From: Bacteroidota bacterium
GTDB taxonomy: Bacteria > Bacteroidota > Bacteroidia > B-17B0 > Aurantibacillaceae
Reading direction: 5' to 3'
NCBI GenBank assembly: GCA_025363015.1
Contig: JANYEQ010000050.1
Span: forward strand, 1-37,971
Length of the DNA stretch: 37,971 nucleotides
The number at the start of each line of letters is the position of its first letter. The stretch's first letter is position 1. The notes under the pieces were generated by a model. It was not told the DNA's origin, did no database searches, and saw only the letters and a list, made by a program, of their open reading frames with translations. Position numbers and translations under genes: made by a program. Below are positions 1-8,573 of this stretch, in pieces.

Positions 1-1539
1 TTCTTCTTTTGCCTCAAGTGCTATTAAACAAATGTATTTTACAATGTCTAATTTCTTTTCGTTGCCGTTATAATCACTACAAACTTTAACTAAAAATTCA
101 AAATTTAGTTTTGCATCATTTAATTCAATTAATTTTTTTGCAATTAAATATTCAAACAGTTTTTCGTGCCCAAACTTTACTAAACCAACATAGCTTTTGT
201 ATTTATTAAGCACCTTGTATTCTTTTAATATGCCAAACGACACTAATTCCTTATAAGGTTTTTTATATTTTAAAATAATAGGTTCAACTTTTTGGCGTTT
301 AATGTTTGATGTTTCTTTACCATATTTTGAATTTGCTAACAGGGCGTTAAACAACTCATTTTTTTCAAACCCATTCTTACCCTTGTAAACTCTAAACTTT
401 ATAAATTCTTCTAACAACTCAACTTCCGAACAAATTAATTTTTGATTAACCGAAACACTTTGTAAATACAATTGCAACAAGTACGGTTGTTTTATTAATT
501 CTTTTATAGTGGGTTGTATTTGAGCAAACACAGGCATTAAACCTGCTAATTTATTTTCAGAAAAATACTTTTTTATAATTAAACAAATTTCATCATCATT
601 TAATAAAGGTATATTCGAGTACTCTTCATCTATCGAATTAAACGATACATTGTAAAATTGTTTTTCAATGCCATCATACTCTGCAAACACTGATAATAAA
701 CGTTGCCAAGTGGCCGAGCGTGTAGATAGAATAACTTTAAAAAAATTATATTTTTTACTGCTTGCAATTAATTCTAATAGTTTACGAAATATACTTTCCA
801 ATTCATGCGATTGTATTACTAACTCGTCTAACGCATCAATAATTAAATAAATGTTTCCCTTTCTTTCTTTTTCGTTTTTAAAAAAATACTCTCTATAATT
901 AATTTCTTTGCTTAACGAAAACATATCCATAAACCAACTTTCTAAATCAAAATGTTTACTAAAAAGCCCACGTAAATTACTACCCGAAATAAACCAAATA
1001 ATATCATTTTTATTTACGGTGTTTTCACCTAGCCACCTGTGTTCAACTTCTTGCAGTAGCATAGTAGATTTGCCCATACCGCCATCAGCAATAATAGCCA
1101 TTGCGGTGTAATGTGAATTAATAAATGTTTTAAATACTGATTTTGTATATTCTCTATAAACTAAAACATTGGCCTCAAATCCCGAATTGTTTTTTAAAAC
1201 ATCCAATGTGTAATTACTTACTATAGTTGCACTCTCTTTTAAATCTTCCCAATTACTTTTTTCAATTTTTTTAATTGAACCTTTTTGTTTTTCAAATTCG
1301 CTCCAGTTGTTAAAACCAACAAATTCACTTAAAGCATTTAGTGTATATTCTGATGGATTGGTATCAGATTTAGTGAATCCAAAAATCCGTTTTAAAGTTG
1401 TAGCACTTATGATGTGATTTGTTTTTTCTTTTATAGCTATTGAAAGATTATCACAGTCTTTCATATATGCAATAGCAAAGGGATACGAACCTCTTGTAAG
1501 TTGTATTAGTTTTTCAATCAATTTTACAGAAACCTTCAT
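1..1539 (-). CDS. STAND/NACHT-like P-loop NTPase with N-terminal HTH-like domain (3' part beyond window)
   Basis: An ATG at 1539-1537 opens a frame that stays open for 513 codons to the left edge, so the C-terminus is missing. Residues 1-85 resemble a small helical domain common at the N-terminus of Bacteroidota regulatory proteins (ISATTLKRIFGF, then TLNALSEFVGF). A P-loop NTPase follows: Walker A ADGGMGKST at 151-159, Walker B YLIIDALDEL at 231-240, and a sensor-like ILSTRS around 270-275. The D-A-L-D-E Walker B form and the helical region after it fit STAND/NACHT ATPases, which act as signal-dependent switches, often in defence or signalling. No effector domain can be seen here; it may lie in the missing part. 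The gene is divergent from the secreted-protein set at 1667. NTPase class is fairly sure; the biological role is unknown. Confidence 0.8.
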   Translation of the reverse strand, partial: MKVSVKLIEKLIQLTRGSYPFAIAYMKDCDNLSIAIKEKTNHIISATTLKRIFGFTKSDTNPSEYTLNALSEFVGFNNWSEFEKQKGSIKKIEKSNWEDLKESATIVSNYTLDVLKNNSGFEANVLVYREYTKSVFKTFINSHYTAMAIIADGGMGKSTMLLQEVEHRWLGENTVNKNDIIWFISGSNLRGLFSKHFDLESWFMDMFSLSKEINYREYFFKNEKERKGNIYLIIDALDELVIQSHELESIFRKLLELIASSKKYNFFKVILSTRSATWQRLLSVFAEYDGIEKQFYNVSFNSIDEEYSNIPLLNDDEICLIIKKYFSENKLAGLMPVFAQIQPTIKELIKQPYLLQLYLQSVSVNQKLICSEVELLEEFIKFRVYKGKNGFEKNELFNALLANSKYGKETSNIKRQKVEPIILKYKKPYKELVSFGILKEYKVLNKYKSYVGLVKFGHEKLFEYLIAKKLIELNDAKLNFEFLVKVCSDYNGNEKKLDIVKYICLIALEAKEE

Positions 1540-1557
1540 TGTAGTTAATTATACTAA

Positions 1558-1594
1558 CAAAGGTAAAAGCCTTTGTAAAAGTTATAGCCAAAAT
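1558..1594 (-). promoter_or_regulatory. Bacteroidota-type promoter for the NTPase gene
   Basis: On the minus strand a TACCTTTG (-7 type TAnnTTTG) lies at 1565-1558, with a TTG at 1591-1589 and 23 bp between them. That fits the TTG-N17-23-TAnnTTTG consensus known from Flavobacterium. The box ends about 18 nt before the ATG at 1539, so the leader would be short. Confidence 0.5.
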
Positions 1595-1666
1595 ACAAAA
1601 AATGGACGAATTGTATTTAGGTTAATTTAATTTGAAGGAATATGTTTGCTATAAAATATTTATAAG

Positions 1667-2131
1667 ATGAGAAAAATAATTTTTATACTTTTTGTTTCAC
1701 AATTTTCTCTTTACTATAGCCAAACAGTTGAGAAAATTACTTTATCAAGTAACGGAGCAAACTATAGTAATGCTTCACTTCAACTATCATTTACATTTGG
1801 CGAAACATTTACATCCTATTATAATCAACCAACATTTAATGTTTCGTTAGGATTTCAAGATCAATTTAGTCAAGTTACAACCGCAATTTTTGAAACTAAT
1901 AATGATTATGATTTAAAAATTTATCCTAACCCCACTTCTAATTATATTAAAATAGAAAATGAAAACACCTCTATTTTAAAAATTAGCTTATATAACGCAT
2001 TAGGGCAATTATTATTTGAGAGTAACCAATATGTTTCTATTATTAATATGCTACCCTACATACAAGGAGCGTACTACCTTACTATTACAACTAAACAAAA
2101 AACTATAACCCAAAAAATAATCAAAATATGA
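1667..2131 (+). CDS. Short secreted protein with T9SS type A sorting domain
   Basis: 154 residues. An N-terminal signal peptide ([19 protein letters not shown]) is followed by about 60 residues of beta-rich sequence and then a C-terminal type A sorting domain starting at [14 protein letters not shown]. Hallmarks of that domain seen here are [14 protein letters not shown] and a Lys-rich end (TITQKIIKI). Such domains direct export by the type IX system and anchoring at the cell surface. Its TGA overlaps the ATG of the next gene (ATGA at 2128-2131), so the two are probably translationally coupled. The small N-terminal part has no recognisable function; it matches the usual short Bacteroidota proteins with a conserved SNGANYSN-type start. 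Confidence 0.85.
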   Translation: MRKIIFILFVSQFSLYYSQTVEKITLSSNGANYSNASLQLSFTFGETFTSYYNQPTFNVSLGFQDQFSQVTTAIFETNNDYDLKIYPNPTSNYIKIENENTSILKISLYNALGQLLFESNQYVSIINMLPYIQGAYYLTITTKQKTITQKIIKI

Positions 2132-3249
2132 AAAATAACAAACACATCCATCTTTTTGTAATTGCCTTTTTAATGGCCGTTAATTTATTTAGCCAAGCGC
2201 CACAAGGCATTAAGTACCAAGGTGCTGCTCGTAACAGTTTAGGTGCTATTTTATCTAACCAAACAATATCTGTACGCTTAACAGTATTAAGCGGTTCGCC
2301 AGCAGGTACTATACAGTACCAAGAAACGCACACCACTACAACAAACATAAATGGTGTGTTTGATTTAGTTGTTGGGCAAGGCATACCTACAATTGGTACC
2401 TTTACAGCTATTAGTTGGGCTACGGGTTTAAAGTTTTTAAAAACAGAAATTGACCCTGCTGGCGGAACCACTTACGTTGTTATGGGTACTACCCAAATGC
2501 AAAGTGTACCTTATGCTTTGTATGCAGAAAATGCAGGAAGTAGTGTTGCAGGGCCACAAGGACCAATTGGATTGACAGGTGCAACTGGAGCTGCAGGAGC
2601 AACAGGAGCTCAAGGCCCAGTTGGCTTAACGGGTGTAACTGGCTCTGTTGGTGCAACTGGTGCGCAAGGGATTCAAGGCGTTGCAGGAATGAATGGTAAT
2701 AGCGAGAGCTTGATATACCCTGATGGTTTTACAAATATTCAAAGTGTTGTATTGGACAACTTGTTAACTACCCCTTATATAGTACCAGCCACTAAATCAC
2801 TTTATCTCGTATGGAATAATGATAATATTAATGGGGGTGGTGTAATATATTTTAATGGGTATGTGGTTCCTTGTAATCCAGCGGGTGCCACTGGTGATAT
2901 AGGACAAAATAATTTTATATTACCGTTATTGGCACCAAATGGCACTACTGTTAGCTCTAACAATAACAGTAATGTAGTTTATGGATTTACTGTTGATAAA
3001 AATCCTTTAATTACACCACTAATAATATTAATAAATTCGAGTTCACCTTACACTGTTCCACCAGGCAAGATATTAGTTGTTTTCAAAGCTCATCAAAATA
3101 GTAATGGTATACTAATTAACGGGAAATTATTTAATGGTTTAGGAGGAGCTAATGTCCAAAAGTATTTTATACCAGTTATTTTTTCAGCAGGTACTGTTAT
3201 AACTACCATTAGTCCAAGTACTACAATAATTAACGGTTATTTAAAATAA
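2128..3249 (+). CDS. Secreted collagen-like repeat protein
   Basis: 373 residues with a signal peptide ending near FSQ (residue 23). Residues 24-135 form a domain common at the start of Bacteroidota surface proteins ([17 protein letters not shown] ... [14 protein letters not shown]). Residues about 140-190 are collagen-like Gly-X-Y triplets ([16 protein letters not shown] and on), which predict a triple-helical stalk. The remaining 180 residues are beta-rich and unassigned, possibly a trimeric head. No T9SS C-terminal domain is visible. The start overlaps the stop of the preceding T9SS gene and the next gene follows after 6 bp, so all three are likely one transcript. A trimeric surface fibre is likely by family; its ligand is unknown. 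Confidence 0.8.
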   Translation: MKNNKHIHLFVIAFLMAVNLFSQAPQGIKYQGAARNSLGAILSNQTISVRLTVLSGSPAGTIQYQETHTTTTNINGVFDLVVGQGIPTIGTFTAISWATGLKFLKTEIDPAGGTTYVVMGTTQMQSVPYALYAENAGSSVAGPQGPIGLTGATGAAGATGAQGPVGLTGVTGSVGATGAQGIQGVAGMNGNSESLIYPDGFTNIQSVVLDNLLTTPYIVPATKSLYLVWNNDNINGGGVIYFNGYVVPCNPAGATGDIGQNNFILPLLAPNGTTVSSNNNSNVVYGFTVDKNPLITPLIILINSSSPYTVPPGKILVVFKAHQNSNGILINGKLFNGLGGANVQKYFIPVIFSAGTVITTISPSTTIINGYLK

Positions 3250-3255
3250 AAACAA

Positions 3256-3987
3256 ATGAAGATTTTTTTAAGCCTTCTTACATGTTCAATTCTATTTTTA
3301 AATAGTGTTGCACAAATAAGTAATAATAAAGTTGATAGTTTACCAATAATAAAATCTAAAGCAATTGGCAGTAAATATATAAACTGGTTTAATCAACCTA
3401 AAAGTACAAGTCCTATGGATGGATGGACTTGGAGAGCGATGTGCGAGGGGCCATTAGTGGAGATTATAAAGGCATCTAGTAATTTAGCTCCACAAGGCAA
3501 ATATAATTACGCTATAAATAACATTTGTGATGACGACCCAAGAACGGCTTGGGTAGAGGGTAAAGAAGATTATGGAATTGGAGAATATTTAGAATTTAAA
3601 GATTGGAGTATAATGGGCGGTGGAGAAATTAGCATACTAAATGGTTATCAATCCTCTAAATTGGCTTGGGAAAATAATAGCAGGGTTAAAAGGTTTAAAA
3701 TATCTCTAAATAATAAAGATGTATGTTATTTGGATCTTTCTGATGCAATGGGTATTCAAACTTTTAATTTACCGGAAGTTGCTTTAAAGATTATTAGAGG
3801 GGAAGAAAAAGCCGTAAAAACTAAAGAAGAAATTCCTAACGGTATTGAATATAATGCAATTATGGACGGTATGTATTATTATACATTAGGTGGCGGAGGT
3901 GTTCTACGTTTTACGATTGTAGAAGTTTATGAAGGCTTAAAATTTAAAGATACTGCTATTAGTGGCATCTTTAGTTGTGGGGGTTAA
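3256..3987 (+). CDS. Secreted protein with NADase-type glycan-binding (discoidin-like) domain
   Basis: 243 residues with signal peptide MKIFLSLLTCSILFLNSVAQ. The core (about residues 75-225) carries the pattern of the NADase-type glycan-binding domain: SNLAPQGKYNYAINNICDDD, then RTAWVEGKEDYGIGEYLEF, NGYQSSKLAWENNSRVKRF, and a final strand with LRFTIVEVYEG. The fold is F5/8C-like and is thought to bind carbohydrate. No NADase catalytic domain is present, so binding alone is expected. It sits 6 bp after the collagen-like gene and 109 bp before the WG-repeat lipoprotein. The Cys pair near the end (FSCGG) and C63/C90 could form disulfides. Confidence 0.75.
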   Translation: MKIFLSLLTCSILFLNSVAQISNNKVDSLPIIKSKAIGSKYINWFNQPKSTSPMDGWTWRAMCEGPLVEIIKASSNLAPQGKYNYAINNICDDDPRTAWVEGKEDYGIGEYLEFKDWSIMGGGEISILNGYQSSKLAWENNSRVKRFKISLNNKDVCYLDLSDAMGIQTFNLPEVALKIIRGEEKAVKTKEEIPNGIEYNAIMDGMYYYTLGGGGVLRFTIVEVYEGLKFKDTAISGIFSCGG

Positions 3988-4044
3988 CATATCAAATTTA
4001 TTTAATCCTATAACAAATATTTAATATTATAATAAATAATAAAA

Positions 4045-4083
4045 CGGCGTAACCCGAAAAGCCTCACGAGTAAGGATAAACGT
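4045..4083 (+). other. GC-richer patch upstream of the WG-repeat gene, possible leader element
   Basis: Between 3988 and 4096 the DNA is almost pure A/T except for this 39-bp patch (starting CGGCGTAACCCG, containing GCCTCACGAG and ending GATAAACG). Only short pairings can be drawn (CGG with CCG; CCT with AGG; CTC with GAG), and I do not recognise a known riboswitch. It ends 14 bp before the ATG at 4097, so it would lie in the mRNA leader. Confidence 0.2.
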
Positions 4084-4096
4084 AAAAATAAAAACT

Positions 4097-5662
4097 ATGA
4101 AAAAATTAAAACAAACTTTTAAATTAATGTTAGCTGCTATTGCCACAATGCTGGCCTCTTGTGGAGGTGGTGATAAAAACATTGCTTCAGTAAAACTTAT
4201 TCCTGTTAAAATGGGTGAACAGTTTCAGTATGTAGATATTGAAGGAAAAATTGTTATTAACCCACAATTTAAAGAGGCTTCCATTTTTAGAAATGGATTA
4301 GCATTAGTGCAAACATCGGGCGAAAACCCAAAGTGGGGTTTTATTGGCGAAGATGGCAAATTTACAATTGCAGCAAGTTATGTTTCGGCAACTGTTTTTG
4401 AAGAAGATTTAGCCTGGGTTGTAAGCGAAAACGCTGCACCAACGTGTATTAATACAAAAGGAGAAATTAAATTTATTTTAAAAAATGCAAAAGTAGTACA
4501 TACATTCTCTGATGGATTAGCAGGCTTTAAAGAGGTAAATAAAGAAGGCGAAGTAAAATGGGGCTTTGTAGATAAAACAGGCAAAGTTATTATAAACACT
4601 CAATTTGCGAGTATTGGAACATTTGTAAATGGTAAATGCCCAGTTAGTAATAAAGAAGGTAAGTGGGGCTTTATTGATAAACAAGGGAAAATATTAATCA
4701 ATTATCAATTTGATAATGCCAATTCTTTTTTTGATGGCTTTGCTGTAGTAAAATCGGATAACAAAGCTGGTGTAATTGACGAAAGCGGTAAATACAAAAT
4801 AAATCCTCAGTTTTCAGGCATTCAAAACGACGGTAATTTGTTTTTAATTAATCAAGATAATAAATACGGTTGGGCAGATAAAGAAGGCAAAATTATTATT
4901 AATCCTCAATTTGAAAGTGCATTTCCTTTCACAAATAATAATTTAGCGGCAGTGCAATCTGGTAACTCTTTTGGCTACATTGATAAAGAAGGGAAAATAG
5001 TTATTAATCCTCAATTTGATATGGCACTACCATTTAATGGTAAACTGGCAGTTGTTGTTAGTTCTGATAAAATTGGGTTTATTGATAATGAAGGAAAATA
5101 CGTTATAAACCCTCAATTTGATGGTGTTTCTAAAGATCTTATAGAATATTTTAAATCGGGAAATTCTTATTACAATAGCGTTAGTAGTTATTATGTAGAA
5201 ACAGTAGATACGAGTGCAATTACTAATGAAATTAATAATGCCGTTAAACAGGCAGAAAATACTTTAGGTACCGCTAATCAAACCAGTAATTTCTCTCCTA
5301 AAGATTTATTGCTAGGTACTTGGACAGGTGAAATGGGTGGTAAAAAAATTACGATTGTTATTAATAATATAAGTGGTAATATAATTACAGGATATAATCA
5401 AGTTGGTAGTAATAAGCGCGATCTTAAAGGAAGTTTTACTGAAATTGATGGCGGCTATCCTTGTTCAAAAACTTTTGAAACTACCCTAAAAGAACCCGGT
5501 GATGATAAGTGGGATGGTGTATTTACTATAAACTTTATGGGCTTTAATGGGGGTGCAGATTCGGATTGCTCAGGACCATTTAACGCAACAGAATCTACAG
5601 GTGTATGGTTAGCCAACAACGGTAAATCTACTAAACAGCTTAGTTTAACCAAACAGAAATAA
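4097..5662 (+). CDS. WG-repeat lipoprotein
   Basis: 521 residues. The start is a lipoprotein signal (lipobox LASC, Cys22) followed by GGG. From about residue 40 to 345 there are roughly eight WG/KWG-type repeats, each shaped like WGFIDKQGKILINYQF (variants begin FGYID, YGWAD, IGFID). These build a beta-propeller-like surface fold. A linker with coiled character (residues about 370-400) leads to a C-terminal domain starting at LLGTWTGEMGGKKITI, which resembles a small lipocalin-like barrel. WG proteins are often found next to mobile or variable genes, but their partners are rarely known. It follows the glycan-binding gene on the same strand. Its stop is 9 bp before the start of homology to the recombinase remnant, so the two touch at a rearrangement point. 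Confidence 0.85.
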   Translation: MKKLKQTFKLMLAAIATMLASCGGGDKNIASVKLIPVKMGEQFQYVDIEGKIVINPQFKEASIFRNGLALVQTSGENPKWGFIGEDGKFTIAASYVSATVFEEDLAWVVSENAAPTCINTKGEIKFILKNAKVVHTFSDGLAGFKEVNKEGEVKWGFVDKTGKVIINTQFASIGTFVNGKCPVSNKEGKWGFIDKQGKILINYQFDNANSFFDGFAVVKSDNKAGVIDESGKYKINPQFSGIQNDGNLFLINQDNKYGWADKEGKIIINPQFESAFPFTNNNLAAVQSGNSFGYIDKEGKIVINPQFDMALPFNGKLAVVVSSDKIGFIDNEGKYVINPQFDGVSKDLIEYFKSGNSYYNSVSSYYVETVDTSAITNEINNAVKQAENTLGTANQTSNFSPKDLLLGTWTGEMGGKKITIVINNISGNIITGYNQVGSNKRDLKGSFTEIDGGYPCSKTFETTLKEPGDDKWDGVFTINFMGFNGGADSDCSGPFNATESTGVWLANNGKSTKQLSLTKQK

Positions 5663-5671
5663 TAAATTAAA

Positions 5672-6748
5672 CATCAGCGGAAAGAACGTTGCATGGCAGG
5701 AACAAAAGAGGCTTTGATGCGGGGAGTTTGGTGCGCGCACAAACCAATAGGCTACGATAAAATTGTAATCAATGGCGAAACAAAATTGGTTGTCAATAAT
5801 GAAGGCAAACTTTTACGAAAGGCTTTTTACTGGAAGGTAAATGAAAACCTGAATAGCGAACAATGCGTTGCACGGCTTGCGAATATGGGCTTAAAAGTAT
5901 CCCACCAAAAAATGTCAACCATTTTCAGAAATCCTTTTTATTGCGGAATGATTTCTCACAATCTTTTGGAAGGCAAGTTGGTTGAAGGGAAACATGAGAA
6001 GCTGATTTCAAAGGAAATATTTTTGAAAGTAAATGAAATCCAAAACAAGAATTCATTTGGCTACAAACAAACACCCGAACAAATTAATATTCCTTTAAAG
6101 GTTTTTGTAAAATGCGCTAAATGTGGAACCGGATTAACCGGCTACGTTGTAAAACGTAAAAACCTTTGGTATTACAAATGCAGGAGTAAAGGTTGTTGCG
6201 TAAATAAATCTTCCGAAGCGTTAAACGGTTTATTTGAAAACGTTTTGACGGATTTTACTCTCGATATGCAGAACGCCGACCTGATGGTAGAACTGCTGAA
6301 AACGGAGTTTGATGACCGAAGCAGGGATAATGCGGAGACCGTTATGTTGCTTAAAGAGCAGTATCAGGAAATAAACCGCAAATTAGAGCGTTTGGAGGAG
6401 CGTTTTATGAGCGAGGAAATCACTAAGGAACTGTATTTAAAATACGCTGAAAAACATAAGGAGGAACAAGTGAAAATTCAACGGGATTTGCAACAGTTCG
6501 AACTAGGGACTTCGAACTCGGAAGATTGCGCTAGATTAATTGTCGGGTACGCCCAAGACCTTCGTAAAACGTGGCTTTCCGGCGATTATGTAGATCGTCA
6601 AAAACTTCAAAATTACCTGTTTCCGAAGGGGATTCCGTATTGTAAAGATTCAGGGCTTGTTCGAACCGAGGATTTCAATTCGGTGTTTCTTTGGATCACC
6701 CGTAAACAGGGAGATTTGGGGCAAAAAAATGCGGCATCCCAAGTTTGA
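5672..6748 (+). pseudogene. Large serine recombinase, N-terminal catalytic domain lost
   Basis: The readable frame from the ATG at 5693 gives 351 residues matching the second half of a large serine recombinase: recombinase domain (residues 5-120), zinc ribbon with CAKC then a C-x5-CC group (residues 139-166), long coiled coil (210-265) and C-terminal tail. Homology starts upstream of the ATG, since in-frame codons from 5672 read HQRKERC before MAGTKEAL, as in complete enzymes. An in-frame stop lies just before that. The whole resolvase domain with the catalytic Ser is absent, so the protein cannot recombine DNA. It aligns with residues about 175-530 of the intact enzyme at 24228. Codon use is richer in G and C than its neighbours, a sign of transfer. 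Best read as the remnant of an excised or rearranged element. Confidence 0.85.
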
Positions 6749-7282
6749 ATCTTGATGATGCCGCTTTGGTAGACTTACCCCCTCTAATATCGAACTTTTT
6801 TATTGATTTTGAAAGAATTAAAAATTATAAAAACTGTATATTTTAAATATTTAATTTTTGCATATAAATTAGTGTTTTTTTATGCTTTTAATCCTTCAAA
6901 TTTAGTTGAAAATGTTTTTTATAAGTAAGCGTAATTTCTATTGGATATTAGGTAGATAAAAATAAAAAACATAATAATTTTAGTACTAGGTGCTACGACA
7001 AAATAACAACCTTACTCGACTATAAGTTTCACAAATGTATAAGGTTTAATTGTACAACGTAGTCGAGAATTTTTTGTTTCAGGTGGGGTTTCTCTATAAT
7101 ATTTTTTTATTATCTTCAATTAAAGGATTAATTGCCTATACTTCTAATATGAAATGATAAATCATTTTTGGCAAAAAAATGATTTTTAATACAAATAATA
7201 TTTACTAATATTTTCATATTAATTTTTTTATCTTTTAATACACAATATAAATATTTTCAACATGATAAATCTTTAATTTTTA
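6749..7282. other. Gene-free stretch between recombinase remnant and response regulator
   Basis: 534 bp without a convincing gene on either strand. It is very A/T-rich apart from the pseudoknot-like segment at 7008-7075. An A/T hairpin (AAATCATTTTT, 3-base loop, then complementary bases) around 7162-7187 may help end transcription of the leftward response regulator. No att-like repeat shared with the 25.8-kb tRNA locus was seen. Confidence 0.5.
7008..7075 (+). ncRNA. Possible pseudoknotted RNA followed by a T-run
   Basis: Two perfect complementary pairs interleave. AACCTTA (7008-7014) pairs with TAAGGTT (7040-7046). CTCGACTA (7015-7022), directly next to it, pairs with TAGTCGAG (7060-7067). 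The order A-B-A'-B' is that of an H-type pseudoknot. Six T residues at 7070-7075 could serve as a transcript end. No plus-strand gene lies directly downstream, so it would be a free small RNA, or the 3' end of the recombinase remnant transcript. The pairing is seen; its function is a guess. Confidence 0.3.
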
Positions 7283-7954
7283 CTATGGTTGTATACTAAA
7301 ACAATAACCTATACTATGAATTGTTTGAATATAATCAGCGCACCCTTTTTTTAATAATTTTTTACGAAGATTTTTTACGTGTGTATAAATAAAGTTGTAG
7401 TTATCAAACTGAATAGTACGTTCTTCTCCTAAAAAATGTTTAGCTATCTGACTTTTAGAGAGTATATTGTTTTTATTATTAACAAAATATAAAAGTAACT
7501 CATACTCTTTTGTAGTTAAAAACACTTCCTGGTCATTTACTTTAACGTTACGATTTTCAACATTTATTAATATTTCGTTTATAGTTATAGTTTTATTAGA
7601 CTCTAAGTTTCGTCTTCGTATTATAGCCTTTATTCGAGCTTTCAGTTCGTCTAAATGAATCGGTTTTAGTAAATAATCGTCTGCTCCTGCATCTAATCCT
7701 TTAATTTTATTGCTTAATGAATTCTCTTCTGAAATTATAATTATTCCTATTTTGGGAAACTTTTCATTTATTTGCTCTATTCCACTCAACCAATTTGAAG
7801 ATTGCACCTCTACTATTACACAATCGTATTCGCTATTAGAAATTTTTTCAAAAGCATCCAAAAAATTATTTACAGATATGACTTTATAACCCTCACTACT
7901 CAGAAAGAACTGTATTGATTTATTAAATTCTTCTTCTATTAGTAATATATTCAT
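7283..7954 (-). CDS. OmpR/PhoB-family response regulator with Glu at the phosphorylation site
   Basis: 223 residues: receiver domain (1-120) and C-terminal winged helix (about 125-220; FLTTKEYELLLYFVNN and YTHVKNLRKKL are typical of trans_reg_C). The acidic pocket (E7-E9), switch Ser75 and Lys97 (LLKP) are present. The position that normally holds the phospho-acceptor Asp is Glu49 (CVIVEVQS instead of the usual LLLD-type strand), and the following Pro-Gly is lost. Glu at this site can mimic phosphorylation, so the protein may be always active or respond without a kinase. No histidine kinase gene is nearby. PhoB-type winged helices bind direct repeats at 11-bp spacing, which is the spacing in several promoters further along this block. 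Family assignment is firm; its targets are inference. Confidence 0.9.
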   Translation of the reverse strand: MNILLIEEEFNKSIQFFLSSEGYKVISVNNFLDAFEKISNSEYDCVIVEVQSSNWLSGIEQINEKFPKIGIIIISEENSLSNKIKGLDAGADDYLLKPIHLDELKARIKAIIRRRNLESNKTITINEILINVENRNVKVNDQEVFLTTKEYELLLYFVNNKNNILSKSQIAKHFLGEERTIQFDNYNFIYTHVKNLRKKLLKKGCADYIQTIHSIGYCFSIQP

Positions 7955-7963
7955 AAAAAAATT

Positions 7964-8013
7964 AAAAAAGTGTATGACTTACATGAAAAAGATATGAATA
8001 AACACACTTTTTT
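7964..8013 (-). terminator. A/T-rich hairpin between PepSY-like gene and response regulator
   Basis: AAAAAAGTGT at 7964-7973 pairs with ACACTTTTTT at 8004-8013 around a 30-base loop. Read leftwards it lies just after the PepSY-like gene and ends in a T-run, so it may end that transcript or act in the leader of the response regulator. The stem is weak in G/C. Confidence 0.35.
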
Positions 8014-8027
8014 TTTATTATATATAA

Positions 8028-8483
8028 TTAATCCTTGGCGGTTGTAGGTTCCGATTTTTTTGCAAAATTTCCTTTGTCATCAAAAACCGCATCAAAATGT
8101 TCTTTTCCTTTTGTCATTTCTGCTTCATACATTACCTTTCCGGTTCCGTCCGTAATTTTAGCGGCTTCTGAAATTTTATACCCAGTAAAGTTCTTTATAC
8201 AATAATTAGATGCAATTTTCGGAAGTTCACTTATCTTAATTTCTTGCTCTAATTCTTTAAATGTACCATCGGCACTAAAAACAGCCGATGACTCGACCTT
8301 GTTTAAATCAAATTCTGCTTCATAATCTACACCTTCTTTTTCCCATACTTTTACTTTTGATGTAGCGTATTTTATAGCAAAACTGGCCTTTACATTGGCA
8401 GGAACTTCTGCTTCTTTTAAATGTTGAGCTGTGGCTGTATTTATTACTAATAAACACCCTGCCATTAAAATGATTTGTTTCAT
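8028..8483 (-). CDS. Periplasmic PepSY-like (DUF2874) domain protein
   Basis: 151 residues with a signal peptide ending near TATAQ (residue 20). Two repeats of the PepSY-like pattern are seen: VPANVKASFAIKYATSKVKVWEKEG with DYEAEFDLN, then KIASNYCIKNFTGYKISEA with MYEAEMTKG. Paired repeats of this type form cystatin-like folds in small exported Bacteroidota proteins. Family members are often induced with envelope two-component systems, and here the gene sits directly upstream of a response regulator on the same strand. No enzyme motif is present. Function beyond an exported binding or stress role cannot be given. Confidence 0.8.
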   Translation of the reverse strand: MKQIILMAGCLLVINTATAQHLKEAEVPANVKASFAIKYATSKVKVWEKEGVDYEAEFDLNKVESSAVFSADGTFKELEQEIKISELPKIASNYCIKNFTGYKISEAAKITDGTGKVMYEAEMTKGKEHFDAVFDDKGNFAKKSEPTTAKD

Positions 8484-8573
8484 GTTTTATTTGATTATTA
8501 ATTTATACTTCGAAAGTACAATTCGATTCTAAAGAGATTTTGAAGTAAAATTTGAATAGTATTTTTTCGTTTT

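Noticed and set aside
668-1111. Short plus-strand frames opposite the left-edge gene
   Set aside because: They are antisense to the 513-codon STAND NTPase frame, which has clear motifs and extends over the whole segment.
2550-2700. Gly-X-Y DNA repeats taken as a mobile repeat
   Set aside because: They are in frame and encode the collagen-like stalk.
4045-4083. A known riboswitch (preQ1, SAM-II or similar)
   Set aside because: The conserved cores of those classes are not present and no stable stem is visible.
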